Positions 63,013 to 64,000 of a DNA stretch of 64,000 nucleotides are shown in pieces. The stretch lies in NCBI GenBank assembly GCA_028823855.1, contig JAPPFL010000009.1, positions 81,432-145,431 on the forward strand, read 5' to 3'. This DNA is from Albidovulum sp. (GTDB taxonomy: Bacteria > Pseudomonadota > Alphaproteobacteria > Rhodobacterales > Rhodobacteraceae). The position numbers and the translations under genes are program-made. The notes under the pieces were generated by a model that had not been told where the DNA came from, made no database searches, and worked only from the letters and a program-made list of their open reading frames with translations. How positions within the stretch are numbered: the stretch's first letter is position 1; every line of letters begins with the position of its first letter.

Positions 63013-64000
63013 TCATGTTCTGACCGGTACTGCTGTGTGGTGCTGTTCTGTTGGTCGTGTGGTCTGCCTGGCATACAGGACGCCCGTTGTTGTTTTTAAG
63101 TTTGCTTTGACGCGGATTTCCTGGATTGTTTCGCGTGGTTTGGGGCAAATCGTCACGCGCTGTCCCGGTCTCGCTGGAGGTCGCCGGGCCGACGCGGTTT
63201 CCGAGCGCGCTCGGGATCCGGAGCCGCGCCGTCTTCCGGCCTGCCGCCGGAGAATTTCGTTCCAGTCTTCGGCTCGGTCGGGGCGCATGCGCCGGACCTC
63301 CGGGTTCTGCGCTTCGAGCATTTCGGCGGCCCGGTCGCCTGCATGGTCGGCATCGTATCCGCAGAAGACGGCCTCGAGCCGGAGCCCGCCGATCCATTCG
63401 GGCATCTTGCCGGCGGCTCCGGCGGTGGAGATGATGATGCCGGTCCGCGCCGCGTCGGCCAGGGTCCACGCCGAGAGGGCGTCGATGGCCCCTTCGACGA
63501 GGAGAGCGGTCCCGGGACCCGCCCGCCGAGCGATCCATTAGCCGCCTTCGGCCTTGCGGCTTCCCGGGGCCATGGCCTTGAAAGGCCTGCCGGGCCGGGT
63601 TCCGACCAGTTCGGCGCCGGTTTTCCCGCCGTCCCGGCCGCGGCAGGCGAAGACCGCGTTTGCCCGAGCGTCGGCTCCGAGGATGCCGATGCGCCTGCAG
63701 CGTTCGATCAGCCGCGGATCGAGCGCCCGGCTTCGGAGCAGGTAGCGTCGAACCTGCGCCCATGCCCGGTCTTCGAGGAAGTCAGAGGGTCCGTCTCCGC
63801 CGCGCGGGCCGCGGGGCGCGAGCCCTTCAAGGCGACGGAGGGCCTGAAGGAAGCCGCACCCCTCGGCATGGATGACCAGGTCGATGGCGCCGCCGCCGCC
63901 GCGTCCCGCGAGATGGTCGAAGAACCGGGCGCCGCTGATGCTGAGCGCGGCGCGGGACTGGCTCTCCGGCAAGCCGAAGGCGGCGGCGACGGCGTTGTGG
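63013..64000 (-). pseudogene. TOPRIM/primase-like mobilisation gene, copy 2, interrupted by one stop; runs off the right edge
   Basis: The frame is open from the right edge: GARFFDHLAGRGGGGAIDLV, DFLEDRAWAQVRRYLLRSRA and VFACRGRDGGKTGAELVGTR. A single in-frame TAA at 63538-63540 follows SRKAEGG. The same frame then continues WIARRAGPGTALLVEGAIDA, LSAWTLADAARTGIIISTAG, LEAVFCGYDADHAGDRAAEM (TOPRIM E and DxD region) and RRMRPDRAEDWNEILRR to a stop at 63013. Apart from that codon the protein is intact, so the lesion is recent, or a sequencing error, or read through. The N-terminus lies beyond 64000. Confidence 0.7.

Noticed and set aside
61953..63074. Longer ParA starting at 63074
   Set aside because: The first 114 residues are low-complexity and unlike ParA. 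A promoter and ribosome site place the start at 62732.

Overview
The window reads as chromosomal DNA of a GC-rich alphaproteobacterium. The evidence is the block twin-transmembrane protein / PduO-type adenosyltransferase / etfB / etfA / 3-hydroxybutyryl-CoA dehydrogenase, the short HprK-EIIA-HPr regulatory PTS, a ParC with the [12 protein letters not shown] type of active-site helix, and the number of ABC and TRAP importers. I cannot name the species. Two traits stand out: many importers for organic solutes (two sugar-type ABC systems, one peptide-type ABC, one amide/branched-chain-type ABC, one TRAP, one NCS2 permease), and a low gene density with about seven gene-free stretches of 0.6-1.6 kb. 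Some of these stretches contain recognisable dead genes, so gene loss appears to be under way (inference).

Layout. 1-3295: sugar ABC binding protein and two permeases, no ATPase in view. 3296-4864: gap. 4865-10178: TRAP dctPQM, an NCS2 permease with a C-terminal ATPase-like domain, and a YciI protein. 10179-11227: gap. 11228-18895 (minus): peptide ABC operon with an amidohydrolase and a D-cysteine desulfhydrase/ACC-deaminase-like enzyme. 18896-20081: gap. 20082-23656 (minus): SDR, iolE, iolD (inositol catabolism). 23949-26062 (plus): HpaI-type aldolase, hprK, an EIIA-Man protein without any histidine, and HPr. 26134-30561 (minus): hbd, etfA, etfB, adenosyltransferase, twin-TM protein, SDR. 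30739-32967: parC. 33041-34405: cytochrome P450. 34406-36512: gap with a dead MNT/HEPN toxin-antitoxin pair. 36513-39359: exported carotenoid oxygenase, DUF2141 protein, divergent membrane LytTR regulator. 40489-41166: CPBP protease. 41430-42270: wreck of a Tn3-family transposon. 42899-49537 (minus): LuxR regulator, amidase, and a complete amide/branched-chain-type ABC importer. 50792-57295: GH172 (DUF2961) enzyme with a complete sugar ABC importer and a divergent LacI repressor behind a three-site operator array.

From about 57300 to the right edge the sequence is a mobile-element graveyard: a LacI relic, an IS21-type end and istB stub, an unusual palindrome that also occurs near 40.0 kb, an integrase stub, a frameshifted IS66 element, and two broken TOPRIM/primase-like genes that flank an apparently intact ParA / ribbon-helix-helix / Uma2 module. 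This suggests an integrated plasmid-like segment.

The most unusual item is the aldolase-hprK-EIIA-hpr operon. Its EIIA-Man homologue keeps the fold motifs but has Asn where the phosphorylated His should be, and it contains no histidine at all, while its HPr keeps both His and the regulatory Ser.
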